DNA of 64,000 nucleotides from Paenibacillus doosanensis (lineage in GTDB: Bacteria; Bacillota; Bacilli; Paenibacillales; NBRC-103111): contig NZ_JANYUY010000032.1 in assembly GCF_025060755.1 (NCBI RefSeq), forward strand, positions 26,801-90,800. The letters are read 5' to 3'. Positions 1 to 8,827 of this stretch are shown here, piece by piece; the stretch's first letter is position 1, and each line of letters opens with the position of its first letter. The notes beneath the pieces were generated by a model. The model was not told the DNA's origin. It worked only from the letters and a program-made list of their open reading frames with translations, and made no database searches. Position numbers and translations under genes: made by a program.

Positions 1-1
1 C

Positions 2-2029
2 CTCGTCAACATGCAGATGGATACGACTTCGATCATTGCCGCACTGCTCCATGACGTGGTTGAGGATACAACCGTTTCTTTGCAAACCGTTGAAGAGAAA
101 TTCGGGAAAACCTGTGCCATGCTGGTGGACGGCTTGACCAAGCTCGAGAAAATCAAGTTTAAAACGAAGGAAGAGCAGCAAAACGAAAACTACCGGAAAA
201 TGTTTGTCGCGATGGCGCAAGATATCCGCGTCATTCTGATCAAGCTGGCTGACCGTCTTCATAATATGCGCACGCTTAAGCATCAATCGGAGGAAGCGCA
301 GCGGCGGATCGCGTACGAGACGCTGGAGATATTTTGTCCGATCGCTCATCGTCTGGGGATCTCGGCGATCAAGTGGGAGATGGAGGACATCGCGCTGCGC
401 TACCTGAACCCGCAGCAATATTACCGCATTGTCAATCTCATGCAAAAGAAGCGGGCAGAGCGCGAGAAGTACATCGAGGATGTTATCGCCACCGTCACCG
501 AGAAACTGTCCGAGATGGGCATCGACAACGACGTATCCGGCCGTCCGAAACATATCTACAGCATTTATAAAAAAATGACCGCTCGCAACAAGCAGTTCAA
601 TGAAATCTACGATCTGCTGGCGCTGCGGATTATCGTCGATAATATCAAGGATTGCTACGCGACGCTGGGCATCATTCATACGCTGTGGAAGCCGATGCCC
701 GGCCGGTTCAAGGATTACATCGCGATGCCGAAGCCCAATATGTACCAGTCTCTGCATACGACGGTCATTGGCCCGAAGGGAGAGCCGCTGGAGGTGCAGA
801 TTCGCACGTTCGATATGCACAAGACATCCGAGTACGGGATCGCGGCCCACTGGGCATACAAGGAAGGCAGCATGGTTCCTTCCGGAGGCTTCGGCGACAG
901 GATGAACTGGTTCCGCGAAATTTTGGAGCTGCAGCACGAGGCTCAGGACGCGTCGGAGTTCGTCGAATCGCTGAAGATGGACTTCTTCTCGGATTTGGTG
1001 TTCGTCTTTACCCCGAAGGGGGAGGTGATCGAGCTGCCCGCAGGCTCGGTGCCTCTTGATTTTGCTTACCGGATTCATACGGAGGTCGGCAATCGCACGA
1101 TCGGGGCTAAGGTGAACGGACGCATCGTGCCGCTCGATCATCGGTTGAAGACGGGCGATATAATCGAAATATTGACGTCCAAGCATTCGTACGGACCGAG
1201 TCAGGATTGGATCAAGCTGGCGCAGTCTTCGCATGCCCGCAGCAAAATTCGCCAATGGTTCAAGAAAGAAAAGCGCGAAGAGAATGTGGAGAAGGGCAAG
1301 GACGCCATCGAGCGGGAGCTGCGTCGCCTCGGGATTGACCCTCCGACGCTGATGAAGGACGACGAGCTGATGGAGGTCGCCAAAAAGTTCAACTTCAATG
1401 AAATCGAGGATATGTACTCGGCCGTCGGCTTCAGCGGCATTACGGCGGCGCAGATCGTAACCCGGCTGACCGAGAAGCTGCGCAAGCAGCAGGAGGAAGC
1501 ACAGCAGCAGGCGATGCAGCTCACCAAAGAGGTCAAGGAAATCAAAGCGGCAGGGGAACGTAAAGGAAGGCCGACTCACGGCGTTCGCGTCAAAGGAGTG
1601 GACAACCTGCTTGTGCGATTCGCTCGCTGCTGCAACCCGGTTCCCGGTGATCAGATCATCGGATATATCACCCGCGGACGAGGCGTCTCCGTACACCGCG
1701 CCGACTGTACGAACATTCCGGGCGCCGACAACGGGGATGAAGGAAACCGCGTTATCGAGGTCGAATGGGCGGATTCCGTCGAAGCCAACTACAATGTGGA
1801 AATCGAGATTACGGGCCATGACCGGCTCGGTCTCGTCAATGAAGTGCTGCAGGCGGTTTCCGAGAGCAAGACCGTTATCTCCGCCGTATCGGCTAGATCG
1901 GACAAAAACAAGGTAGCGATTATTCACATGACGATTTTAATACGCAATATCGAGCATCTGTATGCGGTCGTCGAGAAAATCAAGCGCGTCAAGGATGTGT
2001 ACTCGGTGCACCGGATGATGCAATCCTAA
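2..2029 (+). CDS. relA: Bifunctional (p)ppGpp synthetase/hydrolase RelA (5'-truncated by window edge)
   Basis: RelA/SpoT-family enzyme that makes and degrades the alarmone (p)ppGpp in the cytosol. The reading frame is open from base 2, so the true start lies upstream; about 50-60 N-terminal residues are missing compared with the usual ~725 aa. In order I see the HD hydrolase region (HDVVEDT near the visible start), the synthetase domain (RPKHIYSIYKKM, GRFKDYIAMPKPN, YQSLHTTV, then GIAAHWAYKEG), a TGS domain (VFTPKGEVIELPAGSVPLDFAY) and a C-terminal ACT domain (EIEITGHDRLGLVNEVLQ). Both the hydrolase and synthetase signatures look intact, as in Gram-positive long Rel. The dtd gene follows 54 bases downstream, the same order as in B. 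subtilis, so the two are probably co-transcribed. Confidence 0.97.
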   Translation, partial: LVNMQMDTTSIIAALLHDVVEDTTVSLQTVEEKFGKTCAMLVDGLTKLEKIKFKTKEEQQNENYRKMFVAMAQDIRVILIKLADRLHNMRTLKHQSEEAQRRIAYETLEIFCPIAHRLGISAIKWEMEDIALRYLNPQQYYRIVNLMQKKRAEREKYIEDVIATVTEKLSEMGIDNDVSGRPKHIYSIYKKMTARNKQFNEIYDLLALRIIVDNIKDCYATLGIIHTLWKPMPGRFKDYIAMPKPNMYQSLHTTVIGPKGEPLEVQIRTFDMHKTSEYGIAAHWAYKEGSMVPSGGFGDRMNWFREILELQHEAQDASEFVESLKMDFFSDLVFVFTPKGEVIELPAGSVPLDFAYRIHTEVGNRTIGAKVNGRIVPLDHRLKTGDIIEILTSKHSYGPSQDWIKLAQSSHARSKIRQWFKKEKREENVEKGKDAIERELRRLGIDPPTLMKDDELMEVAKKFNFNEIEDMYSAVGFSGITAAQIVTRLTEKLRKQQEEAQQQAMQLTKEVKEIKAAGERKGRPTHGVRVKGVDNLLVRFARCCNPVPGDQIIGYITRGRGVSVHRADCTNIPGADNGDEGNRVIEVEWADSVEANYNVEIEITGHDRLGLVNEVLQAVSESKTVISAVSARSDKNKVAIIHMTILIRNIEHLYAVVEKIKRVKDVYSVHRMMQS

Positions 2030-2083
2030 CCGCGCCTGCACAAGCGGACGCCGGTCATTATTAGGAATAGAGGGTCATGCAAT

Positions 2084-2527
2084 ATGAGAATTGTCGTACA
2101 GCGCAGCAAGCAGGCGCAGGTTACAGTGGACGGACAAGTCGTCGGGGCGATCGCCCGCGGGCTTGTCCTATTGGTGGGCATTACCCATGAGGATACGGAG
2201 CAGGACGCCAAATTCGCTGCGGATAAAATCGCCGGCTTGCGTATTTTTGAAGACGACACGGAGAAGATGAACCATTCCGTACTTGATGTCGGAGGACAAA
2301 TATTGTCCGTATCGCAGTTTACGTTATACGGCGATTGTCGCAAGGGCAAACGGCCGAATTTCATGGCCGCGGCGCGTCCCGAGCAGGCAAAGCCTCTCTA
2401 CGATAAATTCAACGAGCTGCTTCGGGGGCACGGCCTCCAGGTGGCAACGGGAACCTTCGGCGCGATGATGGACGTATCGCTTATTAACGACGGACCGGTC
2501 ACTCTCATCATTGAAAGCAAATCATAG
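2084..2527 (+). CDS. dtd: D-aminoacyl-tRNA deacylase
   Basis: A 147-aa protein of normal length for DTD. It hydrolyses D-amino acids (and glycine mischarged on tRNA-Ala) from tRNA, a cytosolic proofreading step. The two family signatures are clear: SQFTLYGD in the middle of the protein and NDGPVTL near the C-terminus, which together form the active-site cleft at the dimer interface. The ATG is preceded by a modest AGAGGG Shine-Dalgarno site. It sits directly downstream of relA, a conserved Firmicute arrangement. Confidence 0.96.
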   Translation: MRIVVQRSKQAQVTVDGQVVGAIARGLVLLVGITHEDTEQDAKFAADKIAGLRIFEDDTEKMNHSVLDVGGQILSVSQFTLYGDCRKGKRPNFMAAARPEQAKPLYDKFNELLRGHGLQVATGTFGAMMDVSLINDGPVTLIIESKS

Positions 2528-2662
2528 ACTTTTGTGACGCCGCCGAGCAAGCATAGGTGGCCTGCGGCATAATGACCTCTTTGAACGGTTAGGTTTTAGC
2601 GGATTTGGACAAACTAGCAGTAAGAGTTCGCTACTTTCGCCTGTACAAGGAGATCATACTTT

Positions 2663-2839
2663 ATGCATCAATCCGGCAAAGAAAAAGCGGCCGTTCAACC
2701 GGAGCAGCAGCTGTTATTTTGCAGCGTGGAGGAATCGCTCGGCATGATTGCCGCGGCGCTATGCGATAACGAGCTGTCCGCAGGCTATTCTTCCGTCAGC
2801 GAGCAGTTGAAGAGGCAGCACCGCAAAACATTTCGATAA
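2663..2839 (+). CDS. Small uncharacterised protein, 58 aa
   Basis: A short frame with a good ribosome site (CAAGGAGATC, 11-15 bases before the ATG) and a terminator hairpin immediately after its stop; the two together support a real gene. The product is mainly polar, with a central amphipathic stretch (LLFCSVEESLGMIAAALCDNE) and a basic C-terminus (KRQHRKTFR). It has no signal peptide, membrane segment or recognisable motif. I do not recognise a family. It could be a lineage-specific small protein, possibly co-transcribed with relA-dtd. Confidence 0.55.
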   Translation: MHQSGKEKAAVQPEQQLLFCSVEESLGMIAAALCDNELSAGYSSVSEQLKRQHRKTFR

Positions 2840-2846
2840 AATACGG

Positions 2847-2889
2847 CAGGCCCTGCGGGATCAAGGTTCCCACGGGGCCTGTTTCTTTT
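2847..2889 (+). terminator. Rho-independent terminator after the relA-dtd-small ORF unit
   Basis: The hairpin pairs AGGCCC with GGGGCCT around an inner GGGA/TCCC stem and is followed by the T-rich tail GTTTCTTTT. It closes the relA-dtd transcription unit, 8 bases past the 58-aa frame. Confidence 0.75.
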
Positions 2890-3054
2890 CCAAGCCGCCG
2901 CGGTTATGTTACACTTAGTCTAGTTTTGTTTCAAGCCGCACGGGCGGCGCAACGAATTGAAACATTTGCCATGATTGGTCCGTATATAGTAGTTGGATCA
3001 TCGTTGCATTCAATTCGGCAACAGCTTCAAAAAAAATAGCTTGAGAGGTGCGTA

Positions 3055-5013
3055 ATGGGGAAAGCAGGTTATTCGACCGGCAATGCCAGGGGGTGGCTGT
3101 TAGCAATCATCGCTCTGGTCTTGGTGGCTGCCGTAGGGGCTGCGGTCTATATGTTCACAATGAAAAAGGGGGCTTCGCCCGGAAACGGCAAATCGAAGCA
3201 GCAGGCGTTAATGGAAGTCAAATCGTCCAAGGATATTAAAAGCAGCTATGATGTCGTCGTCGTCGGCACCGATCCGGAGGGTGTGGCTGCGGCCGTTTCC
3301 GCGGCGCGCAACGGGATGAAGACGCTGCTGGTCGACGGCAAAGACCGTACCGTGCTCGGCGGTCTAATGACGGAAGGCTGGCTGAACAGCATCGATATGA
3401 ACTATGAACCTGCCAAAGGGGTGCTCGGCACCCCGGAGATTATGAATAAAGGTATTTTCGGCGAATGGTACGGCAAAATCGAGGGCGATTCCTTCGATAT
3501 TACGACGGCGGCCAATGCTTTTTACACAATGGTCGCCAAAGAGAAAAACATCGACTTGCTGATGCAGGCCAAATCCATTGAGCCGACTGTCGCCAAATCG
3601 GCGGATACGACAACCGTTACCGGTGTGACCGTCACCAAAGCGGACGGTACGAAGCTGTCCATACAAGCCAAGGCGGTTATCGATGCAACCCAGGACGGAG
3701 ATATCGGAGACGCGGCCGGCGTGCAGTTTACTCACGGCAGAGAAGACTTGGGCGATGTGAAGAGCCGGATGGCGGTGACGGCGGTATTCCGTCTGACGAA
3801 TATTACTCCGGAGCGTTGGAAGCAGTTCGCCAAGACGATTGCCGATGAAGACAAGGGTCAGCAGAAGTACGGCATCAACGCAATGAGCCTGTGGGGCTTC
3901 GACAAGATGCAGAATTATCCTGCTGTCAACAAGGAGCGCGTCAGAATGCGCGGCCTGAACGGCGGCAGACAGAACGATAATACGATGCTGGTGAACGCGC
4001 TGCAAATTTTCGGTGTCGATCCGTTCGATCCGAAGTCCAAGCAGGAAGCGCAGCAGATCGCCAAGGACGAGCTGCCTCACGTGCTGGAATATCTTAAAAA
4101 AAGCTACCCCGACTTTGAAGGCGTCGAGCTTGACGGCATCGCTCCCGAGCTGTATGTGCGCGAATCGAGACATATGGTCGGCGAGTACCGGCTGTCGATC
4201 ATCGATTTGCTCGAAAACCGCGACCAATGGGACCGTATCGCCTTCGGCGGCTATCCGGTCGACATCCAGCGGACAAGCCCGGCCGATAACGGAGCCGTCG
4301 TCATCGATCCGGACAAATATGCGATACCGTTTCGCAGCATCGTGCCGCTGAAGGTGGACGGACTGCTCGTTGTCGGCAGAGCGGCGAGCTATGACACGCT
4401 GCCGCACGGCAGTGCGAGGGTCATCCCGGTTGGCATGGCCGAAGGTGAGGCGGCCGGCGCGGCCGCCAAGCTGGCGATAGAGCAGAACATGACGTTCCGT
4501 CAAATGTCGGCATCGAAGGAGACGATAGCGAAGCTGCAGGATACGCTGAACAAGCAGGGAATGGAGCTGAAGCCTTACTCGCTCAAGCCGGCTCCGTTCA
4601 TGGAGAATAAATCTTACGAAGGCTTGAAGACGGCGGTCAGTCTCGGTTTGGCGACTGGCGGGTACAAAAACGAATTCAATTTGGACGGCGCATCGAACGA
4701 GCAGCGGATGGTCAATCTGCTGAACGGCATGCGCAAGTTTAACCCGGAAGCTCTGGCAGGCAATCCGGCGGCGCCGATTGCAGGTCAGAAGGAGCCGGAC
4801 AAGCAGCCGCTCAGCCTGGATACAGCCGCCGCTATGATCGCGGCGCTCTTGAAGCTGGACGCTTCGCAAGGAGAGGCGCTTAGCGCACTGCAAGCCAAAG
4901 GCTATCTGAACAAGCAAACCGTCGACGGCATCGGCAAAAAGCAGGAGCTGACCAACGGCGATACGTACATGCTTATTAACGACGTATACAAAAAGGTAAA
5001 ACCGGCAAAATAA
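3055..5013 (+). CDS. Membrane-anchored FAD-dependent oxidoreductase
   Basis: A 652-aa protein with one N-terminal membrane segment (about residues 13-35, LLAIIALVLVAAVGAAVYMF) followed by a linker and an FAD-binding Rossmann fold starting near residue 64 (YDVVVVGTDPEGVAAAVSAA). The fingerprint reads GTDPEG rather than the common GxGxxG, as in the FAD_oxidored group of flavoproteins. A second dinucleotide-domain strand is seen in AVIDATQDGDIGDAAG. The C-terminal ~120 residues do not match a domain I recognise. The orientation is probably extracytoplasmic after the anchor, or cytosolic if the anchor is inverted. The substrate is unknown. The start is the ATG after GAGAGGTG. It stands alone between the relA terminator and the hisS leader, so context does not reveal its role. 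Confidence 0.8.
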   Translation: MGKAGYSTGNARGWLLAIIALVLVAAVGAAVYMFTMKKGASPGNGKSKQQALMEVKSSKDIKSSYDVVVVGTDPEGVAAAVSAARNGMKTLLVDGKDRTVLGGLMTEGWLNSIDMNYEPAKGVLGTPEIMNKGIFGEWYGKIEGDSFDITTAANAFYTMVAKEKNIDLLMQAKSIEPTVAKSADTTTVTGVTVTKADGTKLSIQAKAVIDATQDGDIGDAAGVQFTHGREDLGDVKSRMAVTAVFRLTNITPERWKQFAKTIADEDKGQQKYGINAMSLWGFDKMQNYPAVNKERVRMRGLNGGRQNDNTMLVNALQIFGVDPFDPKSKQEAQQIAKDELPHVLEYLKKSYPDFEGVELDGIAPELYVRESRHMVGEYRLSIIDLLENRDQWDRIAFGGYPVDIQRTSPADNGAVVIDPDKYAIPFRSIVPLKVDGLLVVGRAASYDTLPHGSARVIPVGMAEGEAAGAAAKLAIEQNMTFRQMSASKETIAKLQDTLNKQGMELKPYSLKPAPFMENKSYEGLKTAVSLGLATGGYKNEFNLDGASNEQRMVNLLNGMRKFNPEALAGNPAAPIAGQKEPDKQPLSLDTAAAMIAALLKLDASQGEALSALQAKGYLNKQTVDGIGKKQELTNGDTYMLINDVYKKVKPAK

Positions 5014-5054
5014 GCGGGATTGGACGATCGTGCCGTTCCGACGGCGAAATTGGC

Positions 5055-5083
5055 TTGACTTTGTCAAATTTCGATATTACAAT
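5055..5083 (+). promoter_or_regulatory. SigA-type promoter for the hisS-aspS leader
   Basis: TTGACT (5055-5060), a 17-bp spacer and TACAAT (5078-5083). It lies just upstream of the T-box leader, so transcription should begin near 5090. Confidence 0.8.
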
Positions 5084-5089
5084 AGTGCA

Positions 5090-5415
5090 AAGAATCCATG
5101 AAGTGATACTTGATCCGTTGACGGGACAAAGTAATTCGAAAGCCCGCATAGTCAGAGAGGGAAGTCCAGGCTGCAAGCTTCCTTATGCGAATCGAATGAA
5201 CAGACCTCCCCGAGGACAGGCAGGGAACCGCGGACCGATTGTCCGTGCAGTAGCTGCTTCGCGTAGAGCGGGCGTTAACCGCATGAGTGTGAGTCTTCCA
5301 ACGATATGATTAAGGATATCGTGGCGGACTCGAATCGTGGGTGGTACCGCGGGAAGATATCGTGAACCGAGTCTCTCGTCCCTGGCTTTGAGCGCCGGGG
5401 GCGGGAGATTTTTTA
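5090..5415 (+). promoter_or_regulatory. T-box leader of hisS-aspS
   Basis: A tRNA-sensing antitermination leader. It shows the AGTA box (AAGTAA, 5129-5134), the AGAGAG bulge region with its distal stem GGAAG/CTTCC, and the T-box core GGGTGGTACCGCG (5339-5351), followed by a terminator. Stem I can be drawn: GGGA (5123-5126) pairs with TCCC (5207-5210), TTCG with CGAA, and GCATA with TATGC. By comparison with the alaS leader in this window, where GCT-C precedes the closing helix, the specifier here is most likely GAC (5203-5205, Asp). I find no CAC or CAT histidine codon in the loop. The discriminator-pairing base is T, which would have to pair with G73 of tRNA-Asp by wobble. Confidence 0.9.
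5373..5414 (+). terminator. T-box-controlled terminator of hisS-aspS
   Basis: A 14-pair stem (5373-5386 with 5394-5407, some G-T pairs) is followed by ATTTTTT. It is mutually exclusive with the antiterminator formed around the T-box sequence, so uncharged tRNA should favour read-through. Confidence 0.85.
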
Positions 5416-5587
5416 GTTGTTTAGGAAATGATGCGCAGCAATTTCCTGTGGATATCCGGGTTCTCCCCCGAAAGTAAAGTCTACCCATAGAACGATCTCA
5501 GAGGAAGGTTAGACGGCGATCCAGCTTAGGCTGGATGCGGACGGATTAAGCTTCAGAGCATAACGTCACTTTTGGGGGGATTTGTTC
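5416..5587 (+). repeat. Dispersed 172-bp structured repeat, copy 1
   Basis: First of three same-orientation copies (others at 27772 and 61415). Hand alignment with copy 2 gives about a dozen differences in 172 bases. It begins right after the T-tract of the hisS T-box terminator and ends with GGATTTGTTC, 46 bases before hisS. It is therefore inside the hisS-aspS leader and transcribed only after antitermination. Internal stems: AGGAAAT/ATTTCCT, GTCTACC/GGTTAGAC, ATCCAGC-TTAG-GCTGGAT, and a long-range TCCCCCGAAAG (5464-5474) with CTTTTGGGGGGA (5569-5580). No conserved frame runs through all copies, so it appears non-coding. Confidence 0.85.
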
Positions 5588-5633
5588 GTTGTTCAGCCGG
5601 ATTTCTGGAAGTCAATGAAAGGAGTGGCTATAG

Positions 5634-6890
5634 ATGAGTATTCAAAAGCCTAAGGGAACGCAGGATTTGCTTCCCGGCGAAGTCGAGAAATGGCAGTACG
5701 TAGAGAGCAAGGCCAGAGAACTGTGCCAAAGATTCAATTACCGCGAAATCCGCACCCCGATCTTCGAGCACACCGAGCTTTTCCAGCGGGGAGTCGGAGA
5801 GACGACGGACATCGTGGAGAAAGAAATGTACACGTTCCTGGATAAGGGCAACCGCAGCATCTCGCTGCGTCCGGAAGGGACGGCGGGCGTCGTTCGCGCC
5901 TATGTAGAGAACAAGCTGTACGGCGAGCCGGACGTCAGCAAGCTGTACTACATCGGGCCGATGTTCCGCTACGAGCAGCCGCAGGCGGGAAGATACCGCC
6001 AGCTGCATCAGTTCGGCGTGGAAGCGTTCGGTTCGGCCGATCCGAGTATGGATGCGGAAGTGATCGCGCTGGGGTATACATTCTACAGCGAGGTCGGCAT
6101 CAAGGACGTGACGGTGGAGATTAACTCCGTCGGCAATCCCGCCGTGCGGGCCGTCTATCGTGAGAAGATTCAGCAATTTTTCGCCCCGGTGAAGGAGAAG
6201 CTGTGCAAAGACTGTCAATCGCGCTTCGACCGCAATCCGATGCGGATTCTCGATTGCAAGATCGACCAGAAATACGGCGAAGGCGCGCCGACCATTCTGG
6301 AATATTTGGACGAGGAATGCAGCGTCCACTTCCAGGCGGTTCAGGATTATCTTAAGGCGATGAGCATCCCGTTCCGCATTAATCCGCGCCTTGTGCGGGG
6401 ACTGGACTATTATACGCATACCGCTTTCGAATACAAGGCGGCCGGCATCGGCGCCATTGACACGATCGGCGGAGGGGGCCGCTACAACGGACTCGTCGGC
6501 CAGATCGGCGGCACGGATCAGCCGGGCGTCGGCCTGGGCCTGGGCCTCGAACGCACGCTGCTGGTGCTGCAGGCGCAAGGAGCCGAGATCCCGGTAGCGA
6601 GGCCGCTCGACGTCTATCTGGTCGGGCTCGGCGAGCAGGCGGAGAAAGAGCTGCCCCGTTTGCTGCATGAGCTGCGCCAAGCGGGATTAAAGGCGGAGAA
6701 GGATTACTTGGGCCGCAAAATTAAGGCTCAGATGAAATCAGCCGACCGGTATCAAGCTCATTATGTCGCCATTCTCGGCGAAGACGAGCTGACCCGCGGC
6801 GAAATTACGGTGAAAACGATGGCCACCGGCGAGCAGCAGACCGTCAAGCTCGATGAATTTGCGGCGATCATGCGCAAGCTGAGCGAATAA
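5634..6890 (+). CDS. hisS: Histidyl-tRNA synthetase
   Basis: Class II synthetase charging tRNA-His, 418 aa, the usual bacterial length. Visible class II motif 2 (MFRYEQPQAGRYRQLHQFGVE), the HisRS-specific LVRGLDYYTHTAFEY segment, the GGGGRYNGL motif and motif 3 (GVGLGLGLERTLL) are all present, followed by a C-terminal anticodon-binding domain. The start ATG is preceded by GAAAGGAGTGG. It forms an operon with aspS 31 bases downstream and is controlled by the upstream T-box leader. Confidence 0.98.
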   Translation: MSIQKPKGTQDLLPGEVEKWQYVESKARELCQRFNYREIRTPIFEHTELFQRGVGETTDIVEKEMYTFLDKGNRSISLRPEGTAGVVRAYVENKLYGEPDVSKLYYIGPMFRYEQPQAGRYRQLHQFGVEAFGSADPSMDAEVIALGYTFYSEVGIKDVTVEINSVGNPAVRAVYREKIQQFFAPVKEKLCKDCQSRFDRNPMRILDCKIDQKYGEGAPTILEYLDEECSVHFQAVQDYLKAMSIPFRINPRLVRGLDYYTHTAFEYKAAGIGAIDTIGGGGRYNGLVGQIGGTDQPGVGLGLGLERTLLVLQAQGAEIPVARPLDVYLVGLGEQAEKELPRLLHELRQAGLKAEKDYLGRKIKAQMKSADRYQAHYVAILGEDELTRGEITVKTMATGEQQTVKLDEFAAIMRKLSE

Positions 6891-6921
6891 TTATTTTTAA
6901 CCCTATGGAGGTAGATGAATC

Positions 6922-8700
6922 ATGATGTTAAAAACGCATCATTGCGGAGCTTTAACGAAAGCGAACATTGGAGAAACGGTCATTTTGAACGGCTGGGTGC
7001 AGCGCAGACGCGACCTCGGCGGCGTATTGTTCATTGACCTGCGCGACCGCAGCGGGATCGTGCAAATCGTTTTCAACCCGGATTTCTCCGGCGAAGCGCT
7101 GAGCATTGCCGACCGCGCGCGCAACGAATTCGTGCTTGCGGTAACCGGGAAAGTCGTAGAACGCGACTCGGAAACGATCAATCCTAACCTGGCGACCGGC
7201 GAAATCGAAATCCGCGTGACGGACATCGAAATTATGAACCCGGCCAAAAACCCGCCGTTCTTTATCGAAGACGGCATCGAAATCGACGAGTCCTTGCGCT
7301 TGAAATACCGTTACCTCGATTTGCGCCGTCCGGAAATGCAGCGCACGCTGATGCTTCGCTCCAAAGCGGCTAAGGTATTCCGCGATTTCCTCGACGAGAA
7401 CGGCTTCCTGGAAGTGGAGACGCCGATCTTGACCAAGAGCACGCCGGAAGGCGCGCGCGATTATTTGGTGCCGAGCCGCGTGCACCCGGGCGAATTTTTC
7501 GCGCTGCCGCAATCGCCGCAAATTTTCAAGCAATTGCTGATGGTCAGCGGCTTGGAGCGCTACTATCAAATCGCCCGCTGCTTCCGCGACGAAGACTTGA
7601 GAGCGGACCGCCAACCGGAATTTACGCAGGTGGACATCGAGACTTCGTTCCTGTCCCAAGACCAGCTGCTTGAGATGATGGAAGAGCTGGTCGTTCGTTT
7701 GATGAAGCAAACGGCCGACGTAGAGATCGAGCGTCCGTTCCAACGCATCAGCTATGCGGACGCCATGGGCAAGTACGGCTCCGACAAGCCGGATTTGCGC
7801 TTCGGTCTGGAGCTGCAGGACGTGTCCGACATCGTCTCTTCGTCCGGAGTGAAAGTATTCGCTTCCGTCGTCGAGAAGGGCGGTCAAGTTAAAGCGCTGA
7901 ACGCCAAAGGCTGCGGAAGCTGGAGCCGCAAGGAAATCGACGATCTGGGAACCTTCGCGGCGCGCTACGGCGCCAAAGGCTTGGCGTGGGTCGTGCTGAA
8001 GGACGGAGAGATGAAAGGACCGATCGTCAAGTTCTTCTCCGAGCAGGAGCTTGCAGCGCTCAAGGAACGTCTGGGCGCGGAGGAAGGGGATTTGCTGCTC
8101 TTCTCCGCGGACACGAAGAAGGTCGTTGCCGACGTGCTGGGCAACCTTCGTCTGAAGATCGGCCGCGAGCTCGGCTTGATCGACGAGAGCAAGTTCAAAT
8201 TCGCCTGGGTCGTAGACTTCCCGCTGCTCAGCTATGACGATGAAGCGAAGCGCTATGTAGCCGAGCATCATCCGTTCACCCGCCCGAAAGAAGAAGACGT
8301 CGAGTTCTTCCATACCGATCCGGGCCAAATCCGCGCTCAAGCTTACGACCTTGTTCTTAACGGGTACGAAGTGGGCGGCGGCTCGATGCGGATTTACAAA
8401 CGCGAAGTGCAGGAGCTGATGTTCCAAGCGCTCGGCTTCTCCAAGGAAGAAGCGCAGGAGAAATTCGGCTTCCTGCTGGAAGCTTTCGAATACGGCACGC
8501 CTCCGCACGGCGGCATCGCCTTCGGCTTCGACCGTCTGGTCATGCTGATTGCCGGCCGCACCAACTTGCGCGAGACGATCGCTTTCCCGAAAACGGCCAG
8601 CGCAACCTGCTTGCTGACAGACGCGCCGGGCACGGTAGACGACAAGCAGCTGGAGCAGTTGTCCATCCGCTTGGCCTTGAAGCAGCCTGCTTCCAAGTAA
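6922..8700 (+). CDS. aspS: Aspartyl-tRNA synthetase
   Basis: Bacterial-type AspRS, 592 aa: an N-terminal OB-fold anticodon-binding domain ([19 protein letters not shown]), a class II catalytic core with motif 2 ([21 protein letters not shown]), a GAD insertion domain in the middle, and motif 3 ([12 protein letters not shown]). The residue after RRRD is Leu; non-discriminating enzymes often carry His there, so this one may be Asp-specific (inference). The start is the first of two adjacent ATGs, 9 bases after GGAGGT. It is the second gene of the T-box operon. Confidence 0.98.
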   Translation: MMLKTHHCGALTKANIGETVILNGWVQRRRDLGGVLFIDLRDRSGIVQIVFNPDFSGEALSIADRARNEFVLAVTGKVVERDSETINPNLATGEIEIRVTDIEIMNPAKNPPFFIEDGIEIDESLRLKYRYLDLRRPEMQRTLMLRSKAAKVFRDFLDENGFLEVETPILTKSTPEGARDYLVPSRVHPGEFFALPQSPQIFKQLLMVSGLERYYQIARCFRDEDLRADRQPEFTQVDIETSFLSQDQLLEMMEELVVRLMKQTADVEIERPFQRISYADAMGKYGSDKPDLRFGLELQDVSDIVSSSGVKVFASVVEKGGQVKALNAKGCGSWSRKEIDDLGTFAARYGAKGLAWVVLKDGEMKGPIVKFFSEQELAALKERLGAEEGDLLLFSADTKKVVADVLGNLRLKIGRELGLIDESKFKFAWVVDFPLLSYDDEAKRYVAEHHPFTRPKEEDVEFFHTDPGQIRAQAYDLVLNGYEVGGGSMRIYKREVQELMFQALGFSKEEAQEKFGFLLEAFEYGTPPHGGIAFGFDRLVMLIAGRTNLRETIAFPKTASATCLLTDAPGTVDDKQLEQLSIRLALKQPASK

Positions 8701-8717
8701 GCAGGCCTGCACGGGCT

Positions 8718-8761
8718 GCGGACCTTAAGGGGCCGGAGCGATCCGGCTCCTTAAGGTCCGC
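8718..8761 (+). terminator. Long hairpin after aspS (possible terminator without T-tract)
   Basis: An almost perfect stem, GCGGACCTTAAGG with CCTTAAGGTCCGC, extended inside by GCCGGA/TCCGGC, with a GCGA loop. No T-tract follows, so it may stabilise the 3' end or terminate weakly rather than act as a classical intrinsic terminator. Confidence 0.45.
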
Positions 8762-8827
8762 TCCCGCCATTCTTGACACGCGATACCCGATAAATCTTCT
8801 TACCTGATTCATAAGGAGGGCAGCCGG

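Noticed and set aside
3364..5067. A 567-codon minus-strand frame opposite the FAD oxidoreductase
   Set aside because: Mirror frame of a real gene with low-complexity Arg/Leu/His composition and no domain.
5183..5488. Minus-strand frames at 5183-5488 and 61278-61487 sharing a peptide-like stretch
   Set aside because: The similarity comes from the DNA repeat itself; copy 2 does not preserve the frame and there is no ribosome site, so I treat the repeat as non-coding.
5416..5587. Group IIC intron as identity of the dispersed repeat
   Set aside because: The location after terminators fits, but 172 bp is far too short, the 5' end is not GTGYG-like and no domain V was recognised.
6952..8712. A 586-codon minus-strand frame opposite aspS
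   Set aside because: Shadow of aspS; no start signal or family match.
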